Positions 7,865 through 15,606 are shown, numbered from the stretch's first letter. The stretch: 40,381 nucleotides of DNA from Candidatus Rokuibacteriota bacterium (GCA_003220495.1 QHSP01000066.1:1-40381), one strand, 5' to 3'. The notes: a model not told the origin generated them from the sequence alone. Translations and numbers: made by a program.

Positions 7865-8746
7865 ATGGTACGAATCATCGACATGGAGTGCAGCATTCCG
7901 CGCACGGAGGCGAGCCAGCCGGAGCCGGGCCACGATCAGGAGCCGACCGCGGCTCAGCCGGCCGGCTACGGCATGGCGAACTACAGCCGCATCTTCCGCT
8001 CGCGCCGTGAGGGCGCCGATCATCGCCCCGACATGGGGCTCGACGCCTACGTCGACAAGCTCGGCAAGCTCGGGATCGTGCGCGCCGTGCCCTTCGGCAT
8101 CACGAACGAGGAAGAGACGGCGCTGCTGCGCCGCTATCCCGATCGCTTCATCGGGCTGGCGCGCATCAGCATCAACGCCTTCAAGGGCATGACGGGTGTC
8201 CGCGAGCTCGAGCGGCTCGTGCGCGAAGAAGGCTTCAAGGCGCTCGGCGTCTCCGCGCTGGTCGACATGATTCCCGCGAGCGACCGGCGCTACTACCCCC
8301 TCTACACGAAGGCGGCCGAGCTCGGCATCCCCGTGCGGATCTACTCGTCGATGAACTACGCCAACGACCGGCCGTACGATCTCGGCCATCCGCGGCACCT
8401 CGATCAGGTGGCGATGGATTTCCCGGAGCTCCGCATCATCGGCGGGCTCGGCGGGTGGCCCTGGGTCAACGAGATGGTCGCGCTCGTGCGCCGGCATCCG
8501 AATCTGCACCTGGACACCTCGGCGCATCGCGCGAAGTATCTCGGCCAGCCCGGCTCGGGCTGGGAGATGCTGATGCAGTTCGGCAACACGCTGATCCAGG
8601 ACAAGGTCCTCGTGGGTCTCTCGGCGGGCCTGGTCGGCCAGCCGTACGAGACGTTGATCGACGAGTACATGAACCTGCCCCTGAAGGACAGCGTGAAGGA
8701 GAAGTGGCTCTACCGGAACGCCGCGCGCGTGTTCGGCCTGGCTTGA
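7865..8746 (+). CDS. Amidohydrolase-2 family protein with all metal ligands replaced
   Basis: A 293-residue TIM-barrel protein of the amidohydrolase-2 (ACMSD-like) family. The family landmarks are clear: RYPDRFIGLARI, GIPVRI, LDQVAMDFPELRII and GGWPW. The residues that normally bind the metal are not. The HxH of strand 1 is Glu8/Ser10 (IDMECS), the strand-5 His position is Tyr160, the AHxGG-type His is Gly194 (GGLGGWPW) and the catalytic Asp of the GTDYP-type motif is Ser253 (VGLSAG). Hence it is unlikely to be a metal hydrolase; it may be a ligand-binding or non-metal enzyme. The ATG at 7865, six bases after GGGAGACC, is preferred over GTG 7862. It lies between permease and CoA-transferase genes in one operon. 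Confidence 0.82.
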   Translation: MVRIIDMECSIPRTEASQPEPGHDQEPTAAQPAGYGMANYSRIFRSRREGADHRPDMGLDAYVDKLGKLGIVRAVPFGITNEEETALLRRYPDRFIGLARISINAFKGMTGVRELERLVREEGFKALGVSALVDMIPASDRRYYPLYTKAAELGIPVRIYSSMNYANDRPYDLGHPRHLDQVAMDFPELRIIGGLGGWPWVNEMVALVRRHPNLHLDTSAHRAKYLGQPGSGWEMLMQFGNTLIQDKVLVGLSAGLVGQPYETLIDEYMNLPLKDSVKEKWLYRNAARVFGLA

Positions 8747-8756
8747 CCGGCCGATC

Positions 8757-11147
8757 ATGACGGCGGACCTGTCCGGAGTGCCGGGCGCGGATCGCGGCGG
8801 CGCGCTCCAGGGCGTCGTGGTCCTCGAGCTGGCGCAGACTCTGGCCGGCGAGCTCGCGGGCGGGCTACTCGCCGACCTGGGCGCGACGGTCATCAAGGTC
8901 GAGCCGCGCGACGGATCGCCGCTCCGGCGGCGCGGGCCGGGCATCGGCGGCGAAGACTCGCTCTACTTCCAGTCGGAGAACCGCGGCAAGTACTCGGTCG
9001 TCGCCGAGCTGGACGAGCTGGCCCGAGAGACCTGGCTCGCCACGCTGCTCGCGTCGGCCGACGCGCTCATCGAGGATTTCGGGCCCGGCCGCCTGGAATC
9101 CGTTGTCGGTTTATCCCCGGATGCGCTCTTCGCGACGCACGCGCGTCTCGCCATCTTGCGCATCTCGCCGTTCGGTCAGACCGGCCCGCTGGCCGGTGAG
9201 CGCGGGGACGACCGGATCGCGCAGGCGTTCTCCGGCATGCAGTTCGCGACGGGATTTCCCGATCGCCCACCGATTCCCGTCACGGTGCCGCTGGCCGAGG
9301 CGTGGTCGGCGATCCTGGGCGCGGGCACGCTCCTGATGGCCATCTTTCACGCCCGACGGAGCGGCCACGGCCAGGTCGTCGACATCGGCCTCTACCAGAC
9401 GGCGCTACGCATGCAGGAGGACGTCGTCATCCGTCATCACAAGACCGGCGCGGTGGCGGCGCGCATGGGCACCGAATCGGCGACGGTCGTTCCGGCGAAC
9501 GTCTATCCCACGCGGGACGGTGGCTTCATCGCGCTCTCCGGCGCCGGCGATCAGCCCTTCGCCCGGCTGTGCGAGGCGATCGAGGCGCCCGACGCCGTCA
9601 AGGATCCTCGGTTCGCCACGAGCGCCGCGCGCCTGGCGAACCGCGCCGCGGCCGACCAGCTGGTGCGGTCATGGGTCGCCCGGCACGACCTGGCCGACGT
9701 CGAGGCGCGCTTCATGAAGGCGGGCGTGGCCGGCACCGCCGTCCGCTCGGTCGACGAGATCATCGGCGATGCTCACGTGCTGGCACGCCGGTCCACCTTG
9801 ACGCTCAAGTCGTCCTCGGGCCGCGATTTCCTGGTCCCCGCGCCGACGCCGCGGTTCTCGCGGACGAGCGCGCGTGACCCGGTGAGCGCCCCGCGGCTCG
9901 GCGAGCACACCGCGAGCGTGCGCGCGAGCGTCGAGCGCATCGCGGCGCGGCCGAGACCGGACGCGAGGTCGTCGTGCGCGCCCGGCGCCGGCGCTCTGGC
10001 CGGCGTGCGCGTGCTCGACCTGTCGCAGTGGCTCGCGGGCCCGGCGGCCGCTGCGCTTCTCGGCGACTTCGGCGCCGAGGTCGTGATGGTCGAGCTGCCC
10101 GCGACCGGCGCCTCGCCGACGGACGGCCCGGGCAGTCGCGGGGTCGGATTCCCGGTGACGAACCGGAACAAGCGCAGCATCACGCTCGACGTGCGCGCCG
10201 CGCGCGGCCGCGAGGTGTTCCTGGAGCTGGTCCGCCTGAGTGACGTGATCGTCGAGAACTTCCGTCCGGGAACACTCGAGCGCTGGAACCTCGGGCCGTC
10301 GGAGCTTCACGCCGCCAATCCCCGACTCGTGATCCTGAGATCGTCGGGATTCGGGCAGAGCGGCCCCTACACCGCGCGCGCGGCGTTCAACCCGGTCGGC
10401 CTGGCCTTCGGCGGCATGACCTATCTCAACGGCTTTCCAGACCGTCCACCGTGTCGCGACGGCGTCACGGCCGGCGACTACTCGACCGCGCTCTTCAACG
10501 TGCTCGGCATGGTCGCCGCGCTCCTCCGCCGCGATCTCGATGGCCAGGGACAGGTCGTGGACACGGCGATGTTCGAGTGCGCGCTACGTCTCACCGGCGA
10601 TCTGCTCGCGGTGCGCAGCGCGCTTGGAATCCGCCGCGAGCGCGCCGCCGGCGACTCGCCGCTCTATCCGTGGAGCTTGACCGTGAAGGCCGTGGACGGG
10701 CGCTTCGTCGCGGTGTCCGCCGCCGACTCATCCGATTTCGCCGACGCGCTCGCGCGTCTGGGAATCTCTCGGGATATCGAGGAGCGCCCCGGCGTCGAGG
10801 CCCCACATCCGCAACGACTCGGCGCGCTCACCGCCGACGAAGCGGTACGAGTCCTGCGCCAGGCCGGGCTCGCTGCGAGCGTGGTCAATTCGGTCGCCGA
10901 TCTGGTGCGCGAGCCTCACCTGTGGAGCCGTGGCGATCTGGTGCGGCGCTCCGATGGCGAAGCAGGCGAGATCGTCATGCAGGGGATCGTGCCGGTGCTC
11001 TCGAGGACGCCGGGACGGCTGACCGACTGGTCGCGCCGTCCCGGGTCGGACAACGAGGCCGTTCTCGGAGCTTTGCTGGGCTATACGCCCGAGCGCGTCC
11101 GGGAGGTCACGTCGTCGCCGGGTCCTATTTCGGCACCAGCCCCTTGA
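8757..11147 (+). CDS. Double-length family III CoA-transferase (two fused CaiB/BaiF domains)
   Basis: A 796-residue protein made of two complete family III CoA-transferase units, roughly residues 15-380 and 412-796. Each has its own Rossmann start (LQGVVVLELAQTLAGELAG; LAGVRVLDLSQWLAGPAAA), the ENRGKYS / NRNKRSITLD motif and the GQVVD motif. The family transfers CoA between a carboxylate and an acyl-CoA through an aspartyl intermediate. At the position of the formyl-CoA transferase Asp169 (five residues after the GQxVD Asp) the N-half has Gln214 and the C-half Glu607. Known members function as interlocked dimers, so the fusion may be a tethered dimer with one active half. It is the last gene of the importer operon, suggesting CoA activation of the imported compound. 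Its stop overlaps the convergent monooxygenase gene by 23 bp. Confidence 0.9.
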   Translation: MTADLSGVPGADRGGALQGVVVLELAQTLAGELAGGLLADLGATVIKVEPRDGSPLRRRGPGIGGEDSLYFQSENRGKYSVVAELDELARETWLATLLASADALIEDFGPGRLESVVGLSPDALFATHARLAILRISPFGQTGPLAGERGDDRIAQAFSGMQFATGFPDRPPIPVTVPLAEAWSAILGAGTLLMAIFHARRSGHGQVVDIGLYQTALRMQEDVVIRHHKTGAVAARMGTESATVVPANVYPTRDGGFIALSGAGDQPFARLCEAIEAPDAVKDPRFATSAARLANRAAADQLVRSWVARHDLADVEARFMKAGVAGTAVRSVDEIIGDAHVLARRSTLTLKSSSGRDFLVPAPTPRFSRTSARDPVSAPRLGEHTASVRASVERIAARPRPDARSSCAPGAGALAGVRVLDLSQWLAGPAAAALLGDFGAEVVMVELPATGASPTDGPGSRGVGFPVTNRNKRSITLDVRAARGREVFLELVRLSDVIVENFRPGTLERWNLGPSELHAANPRLVILRSSGFGQSGPYTARAAFNPVGLAFGGMTYLNGFPDRPPCRDGVTAGDYSTALFNVLGMVAALLRRDLDGQGQVVDTAMFECALRLTGDLLAVRSALGIRRERAAGDSPLYPWSLTVKAVDGRFVAVSAADSSDFADALARLGISRDIEERPGVEAPHPQRLGALTADEAVRVLRQAGLAASVVNSVADLVREPHLWSRGDLVRRSDGEAGEIVMQGIVPVLSRTPGRLTDWSRRPGSDNEAVLGALLGYTPERVREVTSSPGPISAPAP

Positions 11148-12210
11148 AGCGCGGCATGACCTCCTTGGCCAGAAGCTCGAGCGAGTGGCGCCACGCCTGG
11201 GGGTTCTCTGAGTAGTCGAAGCAGAACAGCAGCAAGGTGCCGAACCCGCCCACCTCTTCGTAGATCCCGTGGAGCTTCTCGGCCACCGTGGCCGGCGAGC
11301 CCACCAGCCAGTTGTGGCGCGCGCAGTACTCGGGCGTCACGTCGGAATCCGGCACGTCCGGCTTGTGCTTCAGATACTCGGTGAACTGGAACGACGCGAG
11401 CAGCGGCAGGAAGTACTCCTTCATCATGCGGCCCATCATGCCGCCGGCCGAGAGCCGCATCGCCTCGGCGTCGGTGTCGGCGATGAAGATCTCGCGCACG
11501 AGCCGCCATTCGGAGCGCTTCGGCGTGCGGCCGGTCCGCGCGGCCCCCTGCTCGACGGCCTCCCAGTGGCTGCCCACATAGGTCGGGTTCAGGTTCAGGC
11601 TCATCGGCCAGAACCCGCGCTCGCCGGCGAGCTTCAGGGTGTCGGAGCCCTTGCTCACGCCGGCCACGCCGATCGGCGGGTACGGCTTCTGGAATGGCTT
11701 GATGTGCGGGCGCAGCGTGTCGAGCATCGTCGCGGTCTTGGTGACGTGCCAGTACTTGCCCTTGTGATCGAACTCGGGCTCGTCGCTCCAGAGCCGCAAG
11801 ATGATCTCGAGCGCCTCGCGCGTCATCTCTCGGTGCTGGCCGGAGTTGCCGTCGACGTTGAACATGGCCCAGTCGCTCGGCAAGCCACTCGCTGCCACGC
11901 CGAAGTTGAGCCGCCCCTGCGCGAGATGATCGAGCATGGCCACGCGATGCGCGAGCTCGGCCGGATGGTGGTAGGGCATCAGGAATCCGCCCGGCCCGAT
12001 GCGCATGCGAGATGTCTGCAGGAGCGCCTGGGCCACCAACAGATCCGGCGCCGGGTGCGGCTCCCAGGGCGCCGTGTGGTGCTCGCCGATCCACGCCTCG
12101 CTGAAGCCGAGCTCGTCCGCCCACCGGAGCTGCTGCAGATCCCACCGGTGCCCGTCGTAGAGATTGCGCTCGGGCGGATGCGACGGCATCGTGAACAGTC
12201 CGTAGTCCAT
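11125..12210 (-). CDS. LLM-class flavin-dependent oxidoreductase (bacterial luciferase-like)
   Basis: A 361-residue (beta/alpha)8-barrel monooxygenase of the luciferase-like superfamily, nearest in style to LimB / luciferase-alpha-type proteins. Key family segments are visible: WADELGFSEAWIGEHH (residues 31-46), MLDHLAQGRLNFGVAASGLP (about 108-127) and PPIGVAGVSKGSDTLKLAGE. Such enzymes use reduced FMN and O2 supplied by a separate reductase, or in some lineages F420, to oxidise small organic substrates. The substrate is unknown. The start follows GGAGG at good spacing, and a -35/-10 pair (12264-12269 / 12242-12247, minus) lies upstream. It appears monocistronic and converges on the CoA-transferase gene with a 23-bp overlap. 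Confidence 0.92.
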   Translation of the reverse strand: MDYGLFTMPSHPPERNLYDGHRWDLQQLRWADELGFSEAWIGEHHTAPWEPHPAPDLLVAQALLQTSRMRIGPGGFLMPYHHPAELAHRVAMLDHLAQGRLNFGVAASGLPSDWAMFNVDGNSGQHREMTREALEIILRLWSDEPEFDHKGKYWHVTKTATMLDTLRPHIKPFQKPYPPIGVAGVSKGSDTLKLAGERGFWPMSLNLNPTYVGSHWEAVEQGAARTGRTPKRSEWRLVREIFIADTDAEAMRLSAGGMMGRMMKEYFLPLLASFQFTEYLKHKPDVPDSDVTPEYCARHNWLVGSPATVAEKLHGIYEEVGGFGTLLLFCFDYSENPQAWRHSLELLAKEVMPRFKGLVPK

Positions 12211-12241
12211 TCGATCCTCCTTGGCGGACCCAGGTGCGTGG

Positions 12242-12269
12242 ATTCTACGCCCGCTCGGCCGGCCGGCAA
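12242..12269 (-). promoter_or_regulatory. Promoter of the luciferase-like monooxygenase gene
   Basis: Read on the minus strand, TTGCCG (12269-12264) and TAGAAT (12247-12242) are separated by 16 bp. The transcript would start near 12235 and carry a roughly 25-base leader with the GGAGG site before the ATG at 12210. Confidence 0.5.
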
Positions 12270-12290
12270 CAGTGAATCGGCTGCGAAGCG

Positions 12291-12320
12291 TTGACGGGTC
12301 GCGTGTGGGCTCGCTATGCT
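12291..12320 (+). promoter_or_regulatory. Promoter left in front of the deleted Uma2 gene
   Basis: TTGACG (12291-12296) and TATGCT (12315-12320) are separated by 18 bp. The ATG at 12330 follows the -10 element by nine bases with no Shine-Dalgarno sequence, the same layout as at 4433-4471. Confidence 0.5.
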
Positions 12321-12329
12321 CGGGACACG

Positions 12330-12630
12330 ATGACCTCCGCGGTCGGACTCGCATCCTTCGCGCGCCGTCCTGATCGTCGAGATTGCCGAGAGCTCCTCCA
12401 GCATTGACCGCGAGCACAAGGCCAGTCTTTATGCGCGCGCAGGCATCGCCGACTACTGGCTCATCGACGTCGTTCACGGTGTCGTTGAAGTCCACCGAGA
12501 CCCTGCGGCGGCGCCGGGCGCGGTGTACGGCTGGCGTTATCGGAACGTCGCGACACTTCGGCCGCCGGCGAACGTGGCACCGCTCGTCGAGCCCGGCCGA
12601 TCGATCCCGGTGGCCGCGCTCCTACCTTGA
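12330..12630 (+). pseudogene. Uma2-family (DUF820) nuclease remnant, core deleted
   Basis: From 12334 the reading frame encodes the C-terminal half of a Uma2 family protein: SHPSRAVLIVEIAESSSS, then the characteristic LYARAGIADYWLIDV and VVEVHRDP, ending at TGA 12628-12630. Uma2 proteins have a restriction-endonuclease-like fold; family members normally run to about 180-200 residues, and here about 98 codons survive, with an in-frame TGA at 12331 and no start codon. A promoter and an ATG at 12330 (MTSAVGLASF...) remain upstream but in another frame, which stops after 25 codons. The simplest reading is an internal deletion that joined the original start region to the 3' half out of frame. It would be non-functional. 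Confidence 0.75.
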
Positions 12631-12645
12631 GCCGCCGCTGAGGTT

Positions 12646-13524
12646 CTACGCTGGGCCCACGAAGCCGATGTAGGCCCCGCACGCCTGCTCGGGCTCGACC
12701 AGCATCGCCTGCTCGCCCGTGTTGCGGACGCCGCGCGCGGGCGGCGGCAATCCGTGACCTTCCATCCAGCGCGCCGCCGCGTCCATGCTGCGCGTACGGT
12801 ACAGCACCTGGAAGGGGCCTGGACCGCGCCGCGCCTGCGCCTCGGCGGCGGGGCCGGGCTCGGCCGGCTGCGCGACGGTCAAGCCCGTCGGCCCGAGATC
12901 GAAGACGGCCATGTCGGCCTTGATGACTGCGCCGCGGTGGATCTTGGGCACGGGCATGCCGAGCACGCGTCCGTAGATTTCAGCAGCCGCGACGACGTCG
13001 GGCACCGCGATGTAGACCCGATCGAGCCGCAGCGCGCCGTTCGGGTGATCGCCGGCCCGCGCCACCTGCCGACGCCTCTCGGCGAGCGGCGTCAGGTGCT
13101 GGACGAAAAAGATGGGCAGCGGATTCCCGGCGCCGAGACTCGCGGCCTGCCAGCGAAGCTCCTGACCACCAGGCGCTCGCCGCGCGCCGGCGGCCGGATC
13201 ACTCACGTCGACATCCCGCCGCCGCATCGCCGCGACGTCGGCCGCCAGATCATCGCTCTGCACGGCGACGTAGCGGAACCCGCCGCCGCGGGCCAGGAAC
13301 TCCGCGAGCCGCGCGTCGGAGCTTCCCGGGGCGACCGGGGCGTTGCGGTCGCGAAGGCTCAAGAGCTCGAGATAGTCGTCCTGCTGGAACGCGATCGCGT
13401 TGTGGGTCGCTCGCCCGGTGTGGGCGCCGCCCGGATAGACGTCGAACCCGATGCGCGTGTAGGCGTCGATCCCGCGCCCGAGGTCCGGGACGCAGATCAT
13501 GACGTGGTCGACGCGGGTCAGCAC
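12646..13524 (-). CDS. Glyoxalase-like / VOC-superfamily protein
   Basis: A 292-residue protein with two vicinal-oxygen-chelate-type halves. The first begins LTRVDHVMICVPDLGRGIDAYTRIGFDVYPGG, shown here only as the pattern DHVMICVPDL...YTRIGFDVYPGG, with HNAIAFQQDDYLELL near residue 45. The second begins RLDRVYIAVPDVVAAAEIYGRVLGMP in pattern form (YIAVPDV...YGRVLGMP, about residue 165). This arrangement matches the glyoxalase-like domain family. Metal ligands would be His7 and a Glu near 54 in the first half, but the substrate is unknown. The start is GTG after GGAGGGG, and a TAGCAT -10-like hexamer lies at 13551-13546 (minus). It ends 16 bp beyond the Uma2 remnant. Confidence 0.82.
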   Translation of the reverse strand: MLTRVDHVMICVPDLGRGIDAYTRIGFDVYPGGAHTGRATHNAIAFQQDDYLELLSLRDRNAPVAPGSSDARLAEFLARGGGFRYVAVQSDDLAADVAAMRRRDVDVSDPAAGARRAPGGQELRWQAASLGAGNPLPIFFVQHLTPLAERRRQVARAGDHPNGALRLDRVYIAVPDVVAAAEIYGRVLGMPVPKIHRGAVIKADMAVFDLGPTGLTVAQPAEPGPAAEAQARRGPGPFQVLYRTRSMDAAARWMEGHGLPPPARGVRNTGEQAMLVEPEQACGAYIGFVGPA

Positions 13525-13677
13525 GGTGGCCCCTCCGAGCGCTGTATGCTACACCCCTGCCCGCCTAAAGGATCGCGGCTTTCCGCGTTCCATCCGTAGT
13601 TTCCGGGGCCGTTCTTGCGGATCTTCCCGATAGGCCGTCCGCCCAGCGCGACGTAAGGTCATATAGGAGGGACAGCG

Positions 13678-14298
13678 ATGGCGACCTGGATCCTGATTGC
13701 GCTTTCGGCAACCTTGCTGCTCATAGCCGAGGCCGCACCGGCCTTGCCGCCCGTGGGACCGCGCGACGCCGTCGAAGCGGCGGTCAGCCGCTTCATGAAC
13801 ATCCAGAACGGCCGATCCGACGATGCCGGCGGCGCCGCCGGTCGATCGGGCAAGATCCGTGCGATCGTTCGCGAGATGTTCGATTTCGACGAGATCTCCC
13901 GGCGAGCGCTCTCCCGGCACTGGCCGGCGCTCCAGCGCGAGGAGCAGGCGGAGTTCGTGACGCTCTTCCAGGACCTCCTGGAGCGCGCGTACCTGACCCA
14001 GGTGGAGGCCGCCCGCGGCGACGAGAAGATCACCTTCCTGGGCGAGTCGATCGAAAGGGGCGGCGCGGCGATCGTGCGCTCGAAGGTGGTGACCCGGCAC
14101 GGCACCGAGATCCCGCTCGACTACCGCCTGCATGTGCGCAACGGAAGCTGGCGTATCTACGACGTGGTCGTCCAGGGCGTCAGCTTCATCGCGAGCTATC
14201 GCACCCAGTTCGACCGCGTGATTCGGGCGGAGTCCTACGGCGCGCTGCGCGACCGGCTCCAGAAGAGGGCCGCGGAGACCGCTGCCGCGCAGCACTGA
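13678..14298 (+). CDS. MlaC-family phospholipid-binding protein
   Basis: A 206-residue exported protein of the MlaC/Ttg2D family. A signal peptide spans residues 1 to about 21 (hydrophobic ALSATLLLIAEAAPA). The mature part has the family motifs MFDFDEISRRALSRHW, FVTLFQDLLERAY, and YRLHVRNGSWRIYDVVVQGVS in pattern form (RLHVRNGSWRIYDV, GVSFIASYRTQF). MlaC carries phospholipids across the periplasm between MlaA-OmpC and the MlaFEDB complex, or carries hopanoid-like lipids in related systems. Here it stands alone: no MlaD, MlaE or MlaF gene is nearby. The start is clear from AGGAGGG seven bases before the ATG. It may be co-transcribed with the crotonase-like gene 72 bp downstream, though that gene has its own -10-like element. 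Confidence 0.88.
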   Translation: MATWILIALSATLLLIAEAAPALPPVGPRDAVEAAVSRFMNIQNGRSDDAGGAAGRSGKIRAIVREMFDFDEISRRALSRHWPALQREEQAEFVTLFQDLLERAYLTQVEAARGDEKITFLGESIERGGAAIVRSKVVTRHGTEIPLDYRLHVRNGSWRIYDVVVQGVSFIASYRTQFDRVIRAESYGALRDRLQKRAAETAAAQH

Positions 14299-14327
14299 CC
14301 GGCGCGCGACGATCGTCCGCTCCGGTG

Positions 14328-14360
14328 TATGCTACCCCGCGTCGCGGGTAAGCGACGCGG
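14328..14360 (+). promoter_or_regulatory. -10 element and leader hairpin before the crotonase-like gene
   Basis: TATGCT (14328-14333) is followed by a hairpin of nine base pairs, CCGCGTCGC (14337-14345) with GCGACGCGG (14352-14360), loop of six. The Shine-Dalgarno GGGAGGGG follows immediately. The hairpin would be at or near the 5' end of the mRNA and could stabilise it, or be the tail of the mlaC transcript. No good -35 is visible. Confidence 0.4.
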
Positions 14361-14369
14361 GAGGGGAAC

Positions 14370-15155
14370 ATGGCGGACCAGGTCGTCCTCGTCGAGAAGA
14401 CCGAAGGGGTGGCGATTCTCACGCTGAATCGCCCGGAGCAGCTCAATGCGATGAACGCGCAGCTGAACGCGGAGCTGCGCGAGGCGGTCGCGCGGATGAG
14501 CGCCGACGACGAGGTCGGGTGCATCGTCATCACCGGCGCGGGCAAGCGGGCCTTCTCCGCCGGCGGCGATATCCACGAGCAGCGCGAGGACGACCGGCGG
14601 TACACACAGGCCGAGCTCGATGCACGCACCGCCGTTCGCACGCGCGGGAGCTACGAGATCAGCGCCTGCCCCAAGCCCACCATCGGCATGATGAACGGCC
14701 TGGCGTACGGCGGCGCCGCCGTGCTGGCGTCGTCGCTCGACATGCGGGTCGGCTGCGAGCACGCGAGCTTCCGCTTTCTGGCCGCCGCCTACGGCCGCAT
14801 CAACAGCACCTGGACCCTGCCGAACCAGGTCGGCTGGCCGATCGCAAAGGAGCTCCTCTTCTCGGCCCGGACCGTCGACGCCGAAGAGGCCCACCGGATC
14901 GGGCTCCTCAATCACCTCGTCCCATGCGCGCAGCTGCGCGACAAGACGATGTGGCTCGCGACGATGATCGCCAAGAACAAGCGCGACTCGGTGATTGGCG
15001 TGAAGGCGCTGCTGCTCCGCGACCTGGGCTGCGACCTCGAAGAGCAGTGGGCGAACGAGCGAGACTACACGACGAACGTGGTCCGGGGCGCCAGGGCCGA
15101 GGCGGCCTTCCCCGAGTTCATCGCCCGCCATGGACGGCCGATCGAGAGCCCGTAG
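14370..15155 (+). CDS. Enoyl-CoA hydratase/isomerase-family protein lacking both catalytic glutamates
   Basis: A 261-residue crotonase-fold protein. It has the family start VAILTLNRPEQLNAMN, the oxyanion-hole segments AFSAGGDI (61-68) and GLAYGGA (110-116), and the usual C-terminal helices. The two acid/base glutamates of enoyl-CoA hydratase are not present: the GGGCE position is GGAAV (Val118) and the FGQPE position is FRFLA (Ala138). Thus CoA-ester binding is likely, but simple hydration is not; other crotonase chemistries (thioester hydrolysis, isomerisation, decarboxylation, ring opening) use different residues. The ATG follows GGGAGGGG. It is convergent with the small coiled-coil gene, whose stop is 15 bp away. 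Confidence 0.88.
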   Translation: MADQVVLVEKTEGVAILTLNRPEQLNAMNAQLNAELREAVARMSADDEVGCIVITGAGKRAFSAGGDIHEQREDDRRYTQAELDARTAVRTRGSYEISACPKPTIGMMNGLAYGGAAVLASSLDMRVGCEHASFRFLAAAYGRINSTWTLPNQVGWPIAKELLFSARTVDAEEAHRIGLLNHLVPCAQLRDKTMWLATMIAKNKRDSVIGVKALLLRDLGCDLEEQWANERDYTTNVVRGARAEAAFPEFIARHGRPIESP

Positions 15156-15169
15156 GGGCGCTACTTCCC

Positions 15170-15580
15170 CTACTTCTTGAGGCTCGCCGCGGCCTTGTCG
15201 TAGGCCTGCTGCAGATCCTTGTACGAGTCGGCGAAGCCGCGCTTCGTGCTCTCCCAGGACTGCGCGGTCGCGCGTCCGAGCTCGTCGAGCTTCTTGCTCG
15301 TCTCCGCGCGCTTGACCTTCAGCTCCTTTATCTGGCGCTGCGCGTCGGCCTTGGCCGCGCCCGTGTCACGCGAGATCTGTCCCTCGAGGTCCTTGATCTT
15401 GACGTCGAGGTCACTCATGAGCTTCTTGCCGTAGGCGACGGTCTCGTTCTTCTTTTCCACCGAGGAGCTCGTGATCTTGTCCGTACCGCTGCCCGACGTC
15501 TGCGCGGCGGTCGGCGCCGTCGCCGTCAGGATTGCGCACAGTCCGATCGCGAGAGCGCTCAGATCGACGTATCGGCGCAT
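15170..15580 (-). CDS. Small exported coiled-coil protein
   Basis: A 136-residue protein with a signal peptide (MRRYVDLSALAIGLCAILTA then TAPTAAQ, cut near residue 27). The remainder is a highly charged helix from about residue 45 to the end, rich in Lys, Glu, Asp and Ala with heptad-like spacing (KKLMSDLDVKIKDLEGQI; IKELKVKRAETSKKLDELG). It looks like a periplasmic coiled coil, similar in style to small stress-response or lipoprotein-like proteins, but I do not recognise a specific family. An upstream in-frame ATG at 15610 overlaps the stop of the solute-binding gene (ATGA) and would add ten residues before the signal peptide; the start at 15580, after GGAAGGA, gives a better signal peptide. 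Expressed together with the binding protein upstream. Confidence 0.75.
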   Translation of the reverse strand: MRRYVDLSALAIGLCAILTATAPTAAQTSGSGTDKITSSSVEKKNETVAYGKKLMSDLDVKIKDLEGQISRDTGAAKADAQRQIKELKVKRAETSKKLDELGRATAQSWESTKRGFADSYKDLQQAYDKAAASLKK

Positions 15581-15606
15581 GGAGTGTCCTTCCCTCTCGA
15601 GCGTCG

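Noticed and set aside
12334-12630. Functional toxin-like or small nuclease gene
   Set aside because: The frame has no start codon, carries an immediate upstream TGA and lacks the N-terminal half of the Uma2 family.
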